Source: Mycobacteriales bacterium | GTDB taxonomy: Bacteria > Actinomycetota > Actinomycetes > JAFAQI01 > DASSKL01 | Assembly (NCBI GenBank): GCA_035690485.1 | Contig: DASSKL010000079.1 | Span: 1-50,874 of the forward strand | DNA: 50,874 nucleotides | Direction: 5' to 3' | Shown here: piece after piece, positions 1 to 10,873 of the stretch | Layout: each line of letters opens with the position of its first letter | Numbering within the stretch: position 1 is the stretch's first letter | The notes under the pieces: model-generated | Database searches by the model: none | Told to the model about the DNA's origin: nothing | Seen by the model: only the letters and a program-made list of their open reading frames with translations | Program-made: the position numbers and the translations under genes

Positions 1-1
1 C

Positions 2-1345
2 TCGAGGCTGCTGCTCGTCGCCGTCTCCAGCGGATCGGTACTCAACCCGCTGAACTCCTCGATGATCGCCGTGGCGCTCGTCGACATCACCCGTGCCTTC
101 AAGCTGTCGTTCGCCGGCGCGTCGTGGCTGATCTCCGCCTACTACCTGGCGAGTGCGGTGGGCCAGCCGGTGATGGGGCGGCTCGGTGACCTGATCGGCC
201 GGCGCCGGGTGTTCCTCGCCGGCCTCGTCGTGGTCGGCCTGTCGGGCCTCGCCGCCGCGGTCGCGCCGACGTTCGGCCTGCTGGTGGCCGCGCGTGTCGT
301 GCAGGCCTGCGGCAGCTCGGCTCTCTACCCCGCGGGCGTCGGCATCCTGCGCGAAGCCGACGTCGACCGGCGGGCACAGGCCCTGGGGGTGATGTCGATC
401 GTCGCGTCGGTCTCGGCCGCCATCGGTCCGACGATCGGCGGCGCCCTCGTCGGCTGGCAGGGCTGGCCGACGATCTTCCTCGTCAACCTGCCCGCCGTGG
501 CCGTCTCGCTGGCACTCGCGCTCATCGCGCTGCCGCGCGACGACCGGCCGTGGATCTCTCCGGCCGCCCTGCTGCGGCAGTTCGACCTCCCCGGTGCCGG
601 CTGCTTCTCGGCCGCGCTCGCGTTCCTGCTGGCCTTCCTCGTCTCCTTGCACGACAGCCCGGCCTGGTGGGCCCTGGGTCTCTCGATCCTCGCCGCCGTC
701 GTGCTCGGCTACGTCGAGCGCCGACGCGACCGGCCGTTCCTCGACCTCGCGGCGCTGCGGGCCAACCGCGTGCTGGTGGGCGTCTACGCAGGCCAGGCGC
801 TGGCGAACTTCGTCTTCTACGCGATCTTTTTCGGCATCCCGAGCTACCTGCAGGCCGCCCGCGGTGACGGCGCCGAGACCGCCGGACTGATCATGATGCC
901 GATCACCGTGCTCGCGGTCGTCACCACGCCGTTCGCGGCCCGCCTGGTCGACCGGCACGGCAGCCAGCTGGTGCTCTCGGCGGGCTCGGTGGCCCTCGTG
1001 GCGGGAGCACTGGTGCTTCTCGCCGTACGTCCGGGTCTCGCCGATGCCGGCATCGCGGGCCTGCTGGCGCTCACCGGCATCGGGGTCGGCTGCACCAACC
1101 TGGCCCTTCAGACGGCGATGTACGACGCCGCCCCGGCCGCCGAGATGGGAGCGGCCTCCGGGCTGTTCCAGACCGCCCGCTACATCGGCACCATGCTGGC
1201 GGCCGGCACCCTCGGCGTCGTCTTCGGCGAGCGCATCGACGCTGCGCAGCTGCACCAGCTGGCGCTCATCCTCGGCGCCGCCGCGGTCATGCTCACCGTC
1301 TCCACGCTGCGTCGCCCGCGGCCCGTGCGCCTCGCCCCGCGGTGA
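2..1345 (+). CDS. MFS drug/metabolite efflux transporter (5' end outside window)
   Basis: The open frame runs in from the left edge, so the true start is outside the window; the ATG at position 62 is internal, because the preceding codons read as a normal transporter N-terminus (...SGSVLNPLNSSMIAVAL). About 447 residues are visible. They form many hydrophobic helices with the MFS loop 2-3 signature (GRLGDLIGRRRVF) near residue 60 of the visible part and an RHGSQ-type loop in the second half. The family exports small molecules by proton antiport across the cytoplasmic membrane; the EmrB/QacA-like (DHA2) group is the best guess from the N-terminal sequence. The substrate cannot be read from sequence. 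It converges on the phosphotransferase gene, with only 10 bases between stop codons and no clear terminator. Confidence 0.85.
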   Translation, partial: SRLLLVAVSSGSVLNPLNSSMIAVALVDITRAFKLSFAGASWLISAYYLASAVGQPVMGRLGDLIGRRRVFLAGLVVVGLSGLAAAVAPTFGLLVAARVVQACGSSALYPAGVGILREADVDRRAQALGVMSIVASVSAAIGPTIGGALVGWQGWPTIFLVNLPAVAVSLALALIALPRDDRPWISPAALLRQFDLPGAGCFSAALAFLLAFLVSLHDSPAWWALGLSILAAVVLGYVERRRDRPFLDLAALRANRVLVGVYAGQALANFVFYAIFFGIPSYLQAARGDGAETAGLIMMPITVLAVVTTPFAARLVDRHGSQLVLSAGSVALVAGALVLLAVRPGLADAGIAGLLALTGIGVGCTNLALQTAMYDAAPAAEMGAASGLFQTARYIGTMLAAGTLGVVFGERIDAAQLHQLALILGAAAVMLTVSTLRRPRPVRLAPR

Positions 1346-1355
1346 GCTGTCGCGA

Positions 1356-2177
1356 TCAGAGAGTGGTCACCGGGCGGCACTGCAGCAGCCACAGCCGCCC
1401 GCCGGCGAAGGCCCACTCGATGTCCCGCGGCCCGTGGAACACCCGCGCGCACCGCTCGGCCAGCCGGTGCAGCGCGACGAGCTGCCCGTCGTCGAGGCAC
1501 AGCGCCTCGACCAGGTGCTCCGCCGTCGGCGTTTCGGCCGTGCCACCGTCGACGTCGAGCCGCACGGCGACGTCCTTGTAGCCCGGGTTCCGCTCGACCA
1601 CCGCGCCGGCGGTGTCCAGCCGGTACAGGTCCGGGGTCACGAGCCCCTGCACCACTGCCTCGCCGAGCCCCCACGCGGCCTCCACCACCCGCTCGTCCGC
1701 GCCGGTCACAGGGTTGCGGGTGAAGAGCACGCCCGCGACGTCGGCCGCGACGAGCTGCTGGACGACCACGGCGACCGACACGGTGGCCGGCAGCCCCATC
1801 CGGTCGCGGTAGGCCATGGCGCTCGGCGTACGCCCCGACTCCCACACCTCGCGCACGGCGCCCGCCACCGCGGCCGCGTCGGGTACGCCGAGGCAGGTGC
1901 GGTGCTGCCCGGCGAAGCTCGCGTCGGCGGCGTCCTCGTCGATCGCCGAGGAGCGTACGGCGAATGGTCCGCCCGCCAGCACCGGCCCGTCCAGCTCGCC
2001 GTCGGCGATCCGTTCCACGGTGGCCGCGTCGAGAGCAACCCCTTCGGGCACCGGCAGCCCGGCCCGGACGGCTGCCGCCAGCTGCGCGGCCTTGCCTCCG
2101 TAGCGCGCCGCGTCGGCGGCGTCGGTCAGCGGCACGGCCACCGCGGGGACGGCGGCCGTGTCCCTGTCAGCGGTCAT
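1356..2177 (-). CDS. ATP-grasp (PPDK_N-type) subunit of a split PEP-synthase-like phosphotransferase
   Basis: A 273-residue protein made of only the N-terminal ATP-binding module of PEP synthase or pyruvate phosphate dikinase. Visible motifs, in order, are GGKAAQLA near residue 27, AVRSSAIDEDA with SFAGQ near 73-90, GVLFTRNPVTG near 150, AWGLGEAVVQG near 170 and DIEWAF...LLQCRPVT at the C-terminus; these bind ATP and Mg. By family knowledge this module transfers the beta-phosphate of ATP to a histidine on a swivelling domain. That domain is in the upstream gene, whose TGA overlaps this ATG (ATGA), so translation is coupled. Longer upstream starts in this frame would run inside the partner gene and are rejected. 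The module is shorter than usual (about 330 residues). Substrate unknown. Confidence 0.85.
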   Translation of the reverse strand: MTADRDTAAVPAVAVPLTDAADAARYGGKAAQLAAAVRAGLPVPEGVALDAATVERIADGELDGPVLAGGPFAVRSSAIDEDAADASFAGQHRTCLGVPDAAAVAGAVREVWESGRTPSAMAYRDRMGLPATVSVAVVVQQLVAADVAGVLFTRNPVTGADERVVEAAWGLGEAVVQGLVTPDLYRLDTAGAVVERNPGYKDVAVRLDVDGGTAETPTAEHLVEALCLDDGQLVALHRLAERCARVFHGPRDIEWAFAGGRLWLLQCRPVTTL

Positions 2178-3829
2178 TCGAGGACGAGCACCTCGCCCGT
2201 GGTGCCGTTGACGCGCACCCTGGTGCCGTCGGCGATGAGCCGGCTCGCCTCGCGGGTGCCGACGACCGCCGGGATGCCGTACTCCCGCGCCACGATCGCC
2301 GGGTGCGACAGCAGGCCGCCGCGGTCGGTCACGATCGCCCCGAGCAGCGGCAGGATGATGTTGAAGGCCTCCGTCGTGCACGACGTGAGCAGCACGTCGC
2401 CGGGCTCGATCCGCCCGAAGTCCGCCGGGCTGCGCACCAGCCGGACGGTGCCCTCGTAGCTGCCGTTGCTGGCAGCGATGCCGGTGATCGACTCGGCGGT
2501 GTGGACGTGCTCGACCTCGGCGAACATGTTCATGATCACCGTTTGGACGGCAGCCGTGGCGCGGGCCATCGGTGGTGGCAGCAGCTCCAGCGGCGGGGGA
2601 GGAGCGGGCGGGTCACCCAGGTGGATCGGCACGTCGTCGGCATGCGCGGTCGCTCGCCAGTGCGCACGGGTCGCCACCTCGGCGGCGCTCGGGCCACCGG
2701 TGCCGCGCAGCATGGCGCAGAGCTCGTCGTAGGTGGCGTCCATCGCGTGCTCGGTCGCGAGCAGGGCGCCGCGCATGGCCAGGCGGGCGCCGACCGCGAG
2801 CACGACCCGTCGCACGATGCCGGCGGACCAGACGTCGCAGTAGAGGCCGCGCTCGTCGCGCAGCCGGTAGAGCAGCCGTGCCTCGGCCAGCAGCTCGTCG
2901 AACTCGGCGCGGTGCTCGGCCGGGACGGCTTCGCGCACCCGGTCCGTCGCCGCCTTCGTCGACTCGGCGTCGTCGACCGCGCGGGAGTCCGCGTCGAGCG
3001 CGGCGCGGATCCCGCGGAGCAGGATCTCCGGCTGCTCGAGCGCGTAGGGGTAACCGGGCTCGACGCTGTCGAGCAGTCGGTAACCGACCATGTCGACGTA
3101 CTCCCGGGCCGCCGCGCCGGCCGCCCCCGGGAGCGCGCAGAGCTCCTGCAGCGCCGCCGGGTCGTCGCGGTTGACCAGCGCCCGCGCGGTGTCGTCGCGT
3201 GCGATGGCGTCGAGCAGGGCGGCCATCTCGTCGGCGAGGCCGCTCGACACCGGTGAGGCGCCCTGGAGCAGGGCGAGGACCTCACTCGTGGACACCTCGG
3301 GTGCCCAGGCGCTCATGTGCGCGATCAGGTCTCCGACCGGCGTCATCGCCGCGCTGTTGAACGAGTGGTGGGTCTCGGCCATCTCGGCGAAGTGGTCGCG
3401 GCACACGGCCAGGTGCGCCAGCAGGCCGTCGTCGTCCAGCGTCGCGGGGTCGATCGCCTGCAGCTCCCGGTGCCGGGCGATGTTGCGCGGCTTCACCTCG
3501 GTGTCCCAGCGCTGCAGGTCGGCCCGCCAGCGCTTGGTGGCGAACGTCTCCGCGGCTGCCTCGATCCGCGCCGGGAACTCCGCCTCGGGGGCCGGCATCA
3601 GCCGGTGGTAGACGAACCCGTTGATCAGCGCGGCCTGCAGGCCGTTGATCGGCGCGCCGTAGCGGGAGAACGCCGAGCGCATGCCGCGGGTGAAGGCATC
3701 CGGCCAGAAGTCCGAGATGAAGTGGGCGACCGGCCGGCTCAGGTGGCTGCGGTCGAGCTCCCACGAGCCGGGGCCGGGCGCGACGAATGGCGGCAGCTCG
3801 GTCGACTGGCGCGTGGATTCCGTGGTCAT
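2174..3829 (-). CDS. Phosphohistidine-domain subunit of a split PEP-synthase-like phosphotransferase
   Basis: A 551-residue protein. Residues 1 to about 440 are a largely helical region with no motif I can name. The C-terminal ~100 residues are a PEP-utilizing mobile (swivelling) domain ending in GGLLSHPAIVAREYG with the candidate phospho-acceptor His509. No PEP/pyruvate-binding barrel follows, so with the downstream ATP-grasp subunit the module resembles rifampin phosphotransferase (ATP-grasp, substrate domain, His domain) or the two catalytic subunits of phenylphosphate synthase rather than PEP synthase. A proline-rich linker (PPAPPPPLELLPPP) lies near residue 410. The gene starts 80 bases from the divergent peptidase gene behind a GGGGGA Shine-Dalgarno-like run. 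Inference: it phosphorylates a small hydroxylated or aromatic compound. The identity of the substrate is not determinable here. Confidence 0.8.
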   Translation of the reverse strand: MTTESTRQSTELPPFVAPGPGSWELDRSHLSRPVAHFISDFWPDAFTRGMRSAFSRYGAPINGLQAALINGFVYHRLMPAPEAEFPARIEAAAETFATKRWRADLQRWDTEVKPRNIARHRELQAIDPATLDDDGLLAHLAVCRDHFAEMAETHHSFNSAAMTPVGDLIAHMSAWAPEVSTSEVLALLQGASPVSSGLADEMAALLDAIARDDTARALVNRDDPAALQELCALPGAAGAAAREYVDMVGYRLLDSVEPGYPYALEQPEILLRGIRAALDADSRAVDDAESTKAATDRVREAVPAEHRAEFDELLAEARLLYRLRDERGLYCDVWSAGIVRRVVLAVGARLAMRGALLATEHAMDATYDELCAMLRGTGGPSAAEVATRAHWRATAHADDVPIHLGDPPAPPPPLELLPPPMARATAAVQTVIMNMFAEVEHVHTAESITGIAASNGSYEGTVRLVRSPADFGRIEPGDVLLTSCTTEAFNIILPLLGAIVTDRGGLLSHPAIVAREYGIPAVVGTREASRLIADGTRVRVNGTTGEVLVLE

Positions 3830-3909
3830 GCGGGTCCCCCCTCGGACGGATCTGTGCCAGCATCCTGCGGTGCGTCGGTCCTGGCAATGAGAACGGGCAA
3901 GATGGGCCA

Positions 3910-4980
3910 GTGTCCGTCACCGAGTCCCGCCGCCGCCGGCTGGCGGCCGCGATCGCCGCTCTCGACCTCGATGCGCTGCTGGTGACCCGGCTGGTCAACG
4001 TGCGCTACCTCACCGGGTTCACCGGCTCCAACGGGGCTCTGCTGCTGCACTCCGACGGCCGCGTCGTGCTGGCCACCGACGGCCGTTACACGGAGCAGGC
4101 GCAGCAGCAGGCGCCCGACCTGCCGGTGCGCACCGACCGCAACGTCGTCGGCGCCCTCGCCACGGGCGCGTCCGGACGGCTCGGGTTCGAGGAGCACGAC
4201 CTCACGGTGTCGGCGTACGACGCCCTGCACGAGCAGCTGGCCGACAGCAGCACCGAACTGCGGCGCAGCGGGCAGCTCGTGGAGTCGCTCCGCCAGCACA
4301 AGGACGAGGACGAGGTGGCGACGCTCGCGCGTGCCGCCGCTGTCGCCGACCAGGCCCTGGCCGACTGCCTGCCGCGGATCAGGCCCGGCGTCACCGAGGC
4401 CGAGGTCGCCCGCGCCCTCGAGGACCGGATGCGCGACCTGGGTGCCGAGGCGCCGGCGTTCGACACGATCGTCGCGAGCGGGCCCAACGGCGCCATGCCG
4501 CACCACGGCGCCGCCGACCGTCCGCTGGCGACGGGCGATCTTGTGACGATCGACTTCGGCGCCCGGGTCGACGGCTACCACTCCGACATGACCCGGACCA
4601 TCGCCCTCGGCCCGGTGGCCGCGTGGCAGCAGGAGCTCTACGACCTGGTGCGGGAGGCGCAGCGGCAGGGCCGGCGGGCGCTCGCCGTCGGGGCCGAGAC
4701 CCGGGCGGTGGACGCCGCCGCGCGCGCCGTCATCGAGGCCGCCGGTCACGGCGCGAACTACCCGCACGGGCTCGGCCACGGGGTCGGGCTGGAGATCCAC
4801 GAAGCGCCGATGATCGGGTCCACGAGCACGGCTACACTCGACGAGGCAGTGCCCGTCACCGTCGAGCCGGGGGTCTACCTCCCGGGGCGCGGCGGTTGCC
4901 GCATCGAGGACACCCTCGTGGTCCGCGCGGACGGGCCGGAGCTGCTGACGACGACGACCAAGGACCTGCTGGTCCTGTGA
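3910..4980 (+). CDS. pepQ: M24 family metallopeptidase, Xaa-Pro aminopeptidase/dipeptidase type
   Basis: A cytosolic 356-residue creatinase-fold peptidase that removes residues next to proline. The N-terminal domain (about 1-125, with [17 protein letters not shown]) is typical of prolidases. The catalytic pita-bread domain shows the metal ligands in order: [18 protein letters not shown] (two Asp), [15 protein letters not shown] (His), [11 protein letters not shown] (Glu) and CRIEDTL (Glu). I chose the GTG at 3910, because the conserved region begins a few residues later and the longer upstream frame would reach into the divergent gene. It leads the pepQ-efp-nusB group, ending 16 bases before efp, the usual actinobacterial arrangement. 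The exact specificity (aminopeptidase versus dipeptidase) is not settled by sequence. Confidence 0.9.
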   Translation: MSVTESRRRRLAAAIAALDLDALLVTRLVNVRYLTGFTGSNGALLLHSDGRVVLATDGRYTEQAQQQAPDLPVRTDRNVVGALATGASGRLGFEEHDLTVSAYDALHEQLADSSTELRRSGQLVESLRQHKDEDEVATLARAAAVADQALADCLPRIRPGVTEAEVARALEDRMRDLGAEAPAFDTIVASGPNGAMPHHGAADRPLATGDLVTIDFGARVDGYHSDMTRTIALGPVAAWQQELYDLVREAQRQGRRALAVGAETRAVDAAARAVIEAAGHGANYPHGLGHGVGLEIHEAPMIGSTSTATLDEAVPVTVEPGVYLPGRGGCRIEDTLVVRADGPELLTTTTKDLLVL

Positions 4981-4996
4981 GCGGGAGCGCACGCGC

Positions 4997-5560
4997 GTGG
5001 CGACCACCAACGACCTGAAGAACGGCATGACGCTCGACCTCGACGGCGTGCTCTGGAACGTCGTGGAGTTCCAGCACGTCAAGCCCGGCAAGGGTGGCGC
5101 GTTCGTGCGCACCAAGCTGAAGAACGTGCTGACGGGGCAGGTCGTCGAGAAGACGTTCAACGCCGGCGTGAAGGTCGACGTGGCCACCGTCGACAAGCGC
5201 GAGATGCAGTACCTCTACCAGGACGGCGACAACTACGTCTTCATGGACACCGCGTCCTACGAGCAGCTGCCGGTGCCGGCCGACGTGGTGACCGACGCCA
5301 CGCCCTACCTGCTCGAGAACATGACCGCCACGGTCGCCACGCACGCAGGCACCCCGCTCTACGTCGAGCTGCCGGCGAGCGTCGAGCTCACGATCACCTA
5401 CACCGAGCCGGGCCTGCAGGGCGACCGCTCCACTGGTGGCAACAAGCCCGCGACGCTCGAGACCGGCGCGACCGTTCAGGTCCCGCTGTTCCTCACCACC
5501 GGCGAGAAGATCAAGGTCGACACCCGTGACGGTCGGTATCTGGGCCGGGTGACCTCCTAG
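4997..5560 (+). CDS. efp: Elongation factor P
   Basis: A 187-residue protein, the standard EF-P length, starting at GTG. EF-P binds between the ribosomal P and E sites and relieves stalling at polyproline stretches. The KOW-like N-terminal domain holds the tip loop [13 protein letters not shown], whose Lys32 aligns with the residue that is modified in Escherichia coli; the two OB domains follow and end with [13 protein letters not shown]. No EpmA/EpmB-type modification gene is visible nearby. From what is known of other actinobacteria, Lys32 may act unmodified (inference). It sits 16 bases after pepQ, and its stop is followed after two bases by the nusB start, so the three genes are surely co-transcribed. 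Confidence 0.97.
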   Translation: MATTNDLKNGMTLDLDGVLWNVVEFQHVKPGKGGAFVRTKLKNVLTGQVVEKTFNAGVKVDVATVDKREMQYLYQDGDNYVFMDTASYEQLPVPADVVTDATPYLLENMTATVATHAGTPLYVELPASVELTITYTEPGLQGDRSTGGNKPATLETGATVQVPLFLTTGEKIKVDTRDGRYLGRVTS

Positions 5561-5562
5561 CG

Positions 5563-5973
5563 GTGGCCGCGCGCAGCAAGGCACGCAAGCGCGCCGTCGA
5601 CGTGCTGTTCGAGGCCACGCTGCGCGGCACCGACCCGGTCGAGACCCTCGCCCAACGTCTGGCGCAGGCCGACCCGCCCGTGCCGGACTACGCCGTCGCG
5701 CTCGTCGAGGGCGTGGTCGCGCACCGCGCCCGCATCGACGAGCTGATCGCGTCGCACGCGGTCGGCTGGACGCTCGACCGGATGCCGCCCGTCGACCTCA
5801 CGATCCTGCAGGTCGCGACCTACGAGCTGCTCTGGCGCGACGACGTGCCGGATCCGGTCGTCATCGACGAAGCGGTCGAACTGGCGAAGAACCTCTCGAC
5901 CGACGAGTCGCCGGCTTTCGTCAACGGCCTGCTCTCAAGGCTTCTGGGACTGAAGCCTGACCTCGTGGTCTAG
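5563..5973 (+). CDS. nusB: Transcription antitermination factor NusB
   Basis: A 136-residue all-helical protein that, with NusE (S10), binds boxA RNA and keeps RNA polymerase going through rRNA operons. The sequence begins MAARSKARKRAVDVLFEA and carries the conserved LDRMPPVDLTILQVATYELLW and the DEAVELAKNLSTDESPAFVNGLL helix typical of NusB. The GTG start is two bases after the efp stop. The gene is tail-to-tail with bldD, only 13 bases apart, so no room remains for a classical terminator. The partial rRNA operon at the end of this window, with its own leader element, is a plausible target. Confidence 0.96.
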   Translation: MAARSKARKRAVDVLFEATLRGTDPVETLAQRLAQADPPVPDYAVALVEGVVAHRARIDELIASHAVGWTLDRMPPVDLTILQVATYELLWRDDVPDPVVIDEAVELAKNLSTDESPAFVNGLLSRLLGLKPDLVV

Positions 5974-5986
5974 CCGGTTCCGCGAG

Positions 5987-6526
5987 CTAAGCGTCCACCG
6001 CGCGGCGGGCTTCGGGATTGAGAACCCCCCAGTGGATGAACTGCTCGGCGACCTCGTGGGCCGACTGGTTGTAGATCACGGCCAGCGAGCGCAGGTCGTC
6101 CTGCCGGATGGAGAGCACCCGGCCGTTGTAGTCGCCGCGCTGGCTCTGGATCGTCTGCGCGTAGCGGTGCAGCGGAGCCGCGTCGTCGGCCGGCACGTCG
6201 GACAGCTTCTCGAGGTCGATGACGATGCGCGGGGGAGGCTCGGGGGTCGCGACGCTGCCGCCGCCGTGGGGGAGCAGCTCGGCGATGGGTACGCCGTAGA
6301 AGTCGGCGAGCTCGGCCAGCCGCTGCACCGTGACCGCCCGGTCGCCGCGCTCGTAGGAGCCGACGACCACGGCCTTCCAGCGTCCCTCGGACTTCTCCTC
6401 GACGCCGTGCAGCGACAGACCTTGCTGCATGCGGATGCCTCGCAGCCGCGAGCCGAGCGCCTTGGCGTAGGCGCTGGTGCCGGGCTCCGCCGCCGTGAGG
6501 TCGATCTCGTCCCTGCTGTCGGTCAT
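5987..6526 (-). CDS. bldD: Developmental master regulator BldD, c-di-GMP binding
   Basis: A 179-residue transcription factor. The N-terminal XRE-type helix-turn-helix (about 18-90) includes GLSLHGVEEKSEGRWKAVVV and GSYERGDRAVTVQRLAELA, nearly identical to Streptomyces BldD. The C-terminal domain keeps the cyclic-di-GMP signature RGD (130-132), eight residues, then RQDD (141-144). In Streptomyces, a c-di-GMP tetramer glues two C-terminal domains together, so the dimer can repress sporulation genes. The ATG at 6526 follows a GAAGGA Shine-Dalgarno; the N-terminus is then some 18 residues longer than the Streptomyces protein. A near-consensus BldD site at 6593-6607 suggests autorepression. bldD is divergent from the pyr operon. 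Confidence 0.96.
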   Translation of the reverse strand: MTDSRDEIDLTAAEPGTSAYAKALGSRLRGIRMQQGLSLHGVEEKSEGRWKAVVVGSYERGDRAVTVQRLAELADFYGVPIAELLPHGGGSVATPEPPPRIVIDLEKLSDVPADDAAPLHRYAQTIQSQRGDYNGRVLSIRQDDLRSLAVIYNQSAHEVAEQFIHWGVLNPEARRAVDA

Positions 6527-6592
6527 CGTCTGTCCTTCGTCGGCGCGGGGGCGCGAGCCAGCGAGTGGAGGGGTAGAGCATACCGGGGCACG

Positions 6593-6607
6593 GTTACCCT
6601 CCGTGAC
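6593..6607. promoter_or_regulatory. Candidate BldD operator (autoregulation)
   Basis: The 15-mer around TTACCCTCCGTGA matches eight of the nine fixed positions of the published BldD consensus nTnACnC(A/T)GnGTnAn; only the central G is changed. It lies 67 bases upstream of the bldD start codon, just upstream of a TATGCT -10-like element on the minus strand (6578-6583). That placement fits autorepression, as known for Streptomyces bldD. It also lies in the bldD-pyrR divergent region, so an effect on pyr transcription is possible but unproven. Confidence 0.6.
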
Positions 6608-6732
6608 GGTATTGCCGCGCTTCATGATCGTCAAGCACCCCGACGCGCCTATCCCGGGGTATTTGTCCGACTCGGCTCGGGATTCGGCGTACGGCGCACA
6701 ACTCCTGCGCGGGGACGCGGCCGGACCGCCTG

Positions 6733-6738
6733 GTAACG
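6733..6738 (+). promoter_or_regulatory. Candidate -10 element of the pyr operon promoter
   Basis: TAACGT fits the actinobacterial TANNNT -10 pattern and lies about 17 bases upstream of the first base of the PyrR hairpin, so transcription would begin near 6745 and the leader would consist essentially of the hairpin. No good -35 hexamer is visible at the right distance, so this is a weak call. Confidence 0.35.
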
Positions 6739-6741
6739 TAG

Positions 6742-8326
<1,585 letters not shown>

Positions 8327-8330
<4 letters not shown>

Positions 8331-9601
8331 GCGCCTGGACCCTGCGGGGCGTGCGGCCCTACGGCGGTGAGCCCACCGACCTGCACCTCGCCGACGGCCG
8401 CATCGTCGAGGAGGCGCCGGCGGGCGCCACGGCCTACGACGCCGGCGGCCTCGTCGTGCTGCCGGGCCTGGTCGACCTGCACACCCACCTGCGCGAGCCC
8501 GGCCGCGAGGACGCCGAGACGGTCGAGACCGGCACCCTCGCCGCCGCCCTCGGCGGCTACACCGCAGTGCACGCGATGGCCAACACCGAGCCCGTCGCCG
8601 ACACCGCGGGCGTCGTCGAGCAGGTCTGGCGGCTCGGGCAGGAGGCCGGTCACTGCGAGGTGCACCCCGTCGGTGCGGTCACCGTCGGGCTCGGTGGCGA
8701 ACGGCTCGCCGAGCTCGGTGCGATGGCCGACTCCGCCGCCCGGGTGCGGGTGTTCTCCGACGACGGCAGGTGCGTGCACGACCCGCTGCTCATGCGCCGG
8801 GCGCTCGACTACGTCAAAGCCTTCGACGGGGTCATCGCGCAGCACGCGCAGGACCCGCGGCTCACGGAGGGCGCGCAGCTCAACGAGGGCGTCGTCTCCG
8901 CGCAGCTCGGCCTCGTCGGCTGGCCGGCCGTCGCCGAGGAGGCTGTCATCGCGCGCGACTGCCTGCTCGCCGCGCACGTCGGCTCCCGGCTGCACGTGTG
9001 CCACGTGTCCACGGCCGGCGCGGTCGAGCTGATCCGCTGGGCCAAGAGCAAGGGCTGGGACGTCACCGCCGAGGTGACGCCGCACCACCTCCTGCTGACC
9101 GACGACCTGGCCACGTCCTACGACCCGGTCTTCAAGGTCAACCCGCCGCTGCGCACGGCTGCCGACGTCGCCGCCCTCCGCGCCGGGCTGGCCGACGGCA
9201 CCATCGACGCCGTCGCCACCGACCATGCGCCGCACCCGCTGGAGGACAAGGAGACCGAGTGGGCCGCCGCGGCGTTCGGCATGCTCGGCCTCGAGACCGC
9301 GCTCTCGATCGTCGTCGACACGATGGTCGCCACCGGCGCGCTCGACTGGAAGGGAGTCGCCGACCGCATGTCCGTCCGCCCCGCTCACATCGGCCGCCTG
9401 GCCGAACAAGGACAGCAGCTCGTCCCGGGTGCGCCCGCCAACGTCGTACTCATCGATCCCGATGCCCGCTGGGTCGTCGACCCGGCGCAGACGGCAAGCC
9501 GCAGCCGCAACACGCCCTACGCCGGACGCGAGCTGCCCGCCCGCGTCGTCGCGACGTTCCTGCGCGGCCGGCCCACCGTCATGGACGGGAAGCCCGCATG
9601 A
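8327..9601 (+). CDS. pyrC: Dihydroorotase (type I)
   Basis: 424 residues. It cyclises carbamoyl aspartate to dihydroorotate. The amidohydrolase barrel shows the metal motif [10 protein letters not shown] near residue 50, later metal-binding histidines in the IAQHAQD and HVCHVSTAG strands, and DHAPHP near 300. Length and motifs place it in the bacterial type I group that usually works beside aspartate carbamoyltransferase, matching its location. ATGA overlaps at both ends link it to pyrB and carA. No PyrX-like inactive partner is visible. No unusual residue noted. Confidence 0.97.
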
Positions 9602-10704
9602 GAGAACCAGCCATCCTGGTCCTGGAGGACGGGCGGGCGTTCCGCGGCGAGGCCTACGGCGCCGTCGGCGAGACCGTCGGGGAAGCGGTCTTCAACACCG
9701 GCATGACCGGCTACCAGGAGACCCTCACCGACCCGTCGTACCACCGGCAGGTCGTCGTCATGACCGCCCCGCACATCGGCAACACCGGCGTCAACGACGA
9801 GGACCCCGAGTCCCGCCGGATCTGGGTCGCCGGCTACGTCGTGCGCGACCCGGCCCGGGTGCCCTCCAACTGGCGTTCGCAGCGCAGCCTCGACGAGGAG
9901 CTCGCCGCTCAGGGCGTGGTCGGCATCAGCGGTGTCGACACCCGCGCGCTGACCCGGCACCTGCGCGAGCGCGGCGCGATGCGGGTCGGTGTCTCCAGCG
10001 TCGAGACCGACCCCGACGCGCTGGCCGCGCGCGTGCTCGCGAGCCCCACCATGGAGGGCTCCGACCTCGCGCGCGAGGTCACCACGCCGCAGCCCTACGT
10101 CGTGGATGCCTCGGGTGGCAGGAGATACCGCGTGGCCGCGATCGATCTCGGCATCAAGGCCTCGACCCCGCGCTACCTCAGCCAGGCCGGGTGCGAGGTG
10201 CACGTGCTTCCCGCCACCGCGACCGCCGACGACATCCTCGCGGTCGAGCCCGACGGCGTGTTCTTCTCCAACGGCCCTGGCGACCCGGCGACGGCCGACT
10301 ACGCCGTCGAGGCGATGACCGGGGTGCTGGGCCGCAAGCCGGTGTTCGGCATCTGCTTCGGCAACCAGATCCTGGGCCGCGCGCTCGGCCTGGGCACCTA
10401 CAAGCTCAAGTACGGCCATCGCGGCGTCAACCAGCCGGTGCAGGACCGGCTGACCGGCCAGGTGCACGTGACCAGCCACAACCACGGGTTCGCCGTCGAC
10501 GCGCCGCTCGAGGGCCGGGTCGACACCCCCTATGGTGCCGCCGAGGTCACCCACGTCGATCTCAACGACGACGTGGTCGAAGGCCTGCAGTGCTTGGAAA
10601 TCCCGGCGTTCTCGGTGCAGTACCACCCCGAGGCCGCCCCCGGCCCGCACGACGCGACCGGGTTGTTCGAGAGGTTCGCGGAGTTGATGGAGGCACACCG
10701 GTGA
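9598..10704 (+). CDS. carA: Carbamoyl-phosphate synthase small (glutaminase) subunit
   Basis: 368 residues. It hydrolyses glutamine and passes ammonia to CarB through an internal tunnel. The N-terminal CPSase small domain (about 1-150, with [17 protein letters not shown]) precedes a class I amidotransferase domain. The nucleophile is Cys253 in GICFGNQ, and His343 and Glu345 in QYHPEA complete the triad. The start overlaps the pyrC stop (ATGA), and the stop overlaps the GTG of a small membrane-protein gene. Carbamoyl phosphate from this enzyme feeds both pyrB here and argF 34 kb away, so the enzyme serves two pathways although it is controlled with pyr. Confidence 0.97.
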   Translation: MREPAILVLEDGRAFRGEAYGAVGETVGEAVFNTGMTGYQETLTDPSYHRQVVVMTAPHIGNTGVNDEDPESRRIWVAGYVVRDPARVPSNWRSQRSLDEELAAQGVVGISGVDTRALTRHLRERGAMRVGVSSVETDPDALAARVLASPTMEGSDLAREVTTPQPYVVDASGGRRYRVAAIDLGIKASTPRYLSQAGCEVHVLPATATADDILAVEPDGVFFSNGPGDPATADYAVEAMTGVLGRKPVFGICFGNQILGRALGLGTYKLKYGHRGVNQPVQDRLTGQVHVTSHNHGFAVDAPLEGRVDTPYGAAEVTHVDLNDDVVEGLQCLEIPAFSVQYHPEAAPGPHDATGLFERFAELMEAHR

Positions 10705-10873
10705 CCGACCAGCAGATCGACGACGGCCGGCCCGCCGCGCCGGATCCGCACCTGTTCGCGGATCGAGCCGCACCACCGGCGTTCGCGCACGTGGCGGGCA
10801 TCATCGGCTTCGTCCTCCTCTGCGTCGCGGTCCTGTCGGTCGCGGCCTACTTCATCGGCAGCGGGACCGATTG

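Noticed and set aside
1356-3829. The split phosphotransferase as a frameshifted or broken single gene
   Set aside because: The order of domains is reversed relative to a fused enzyme, both parts are intact, and the ATGA overlap is a normal coupling, so no decay is indicated.
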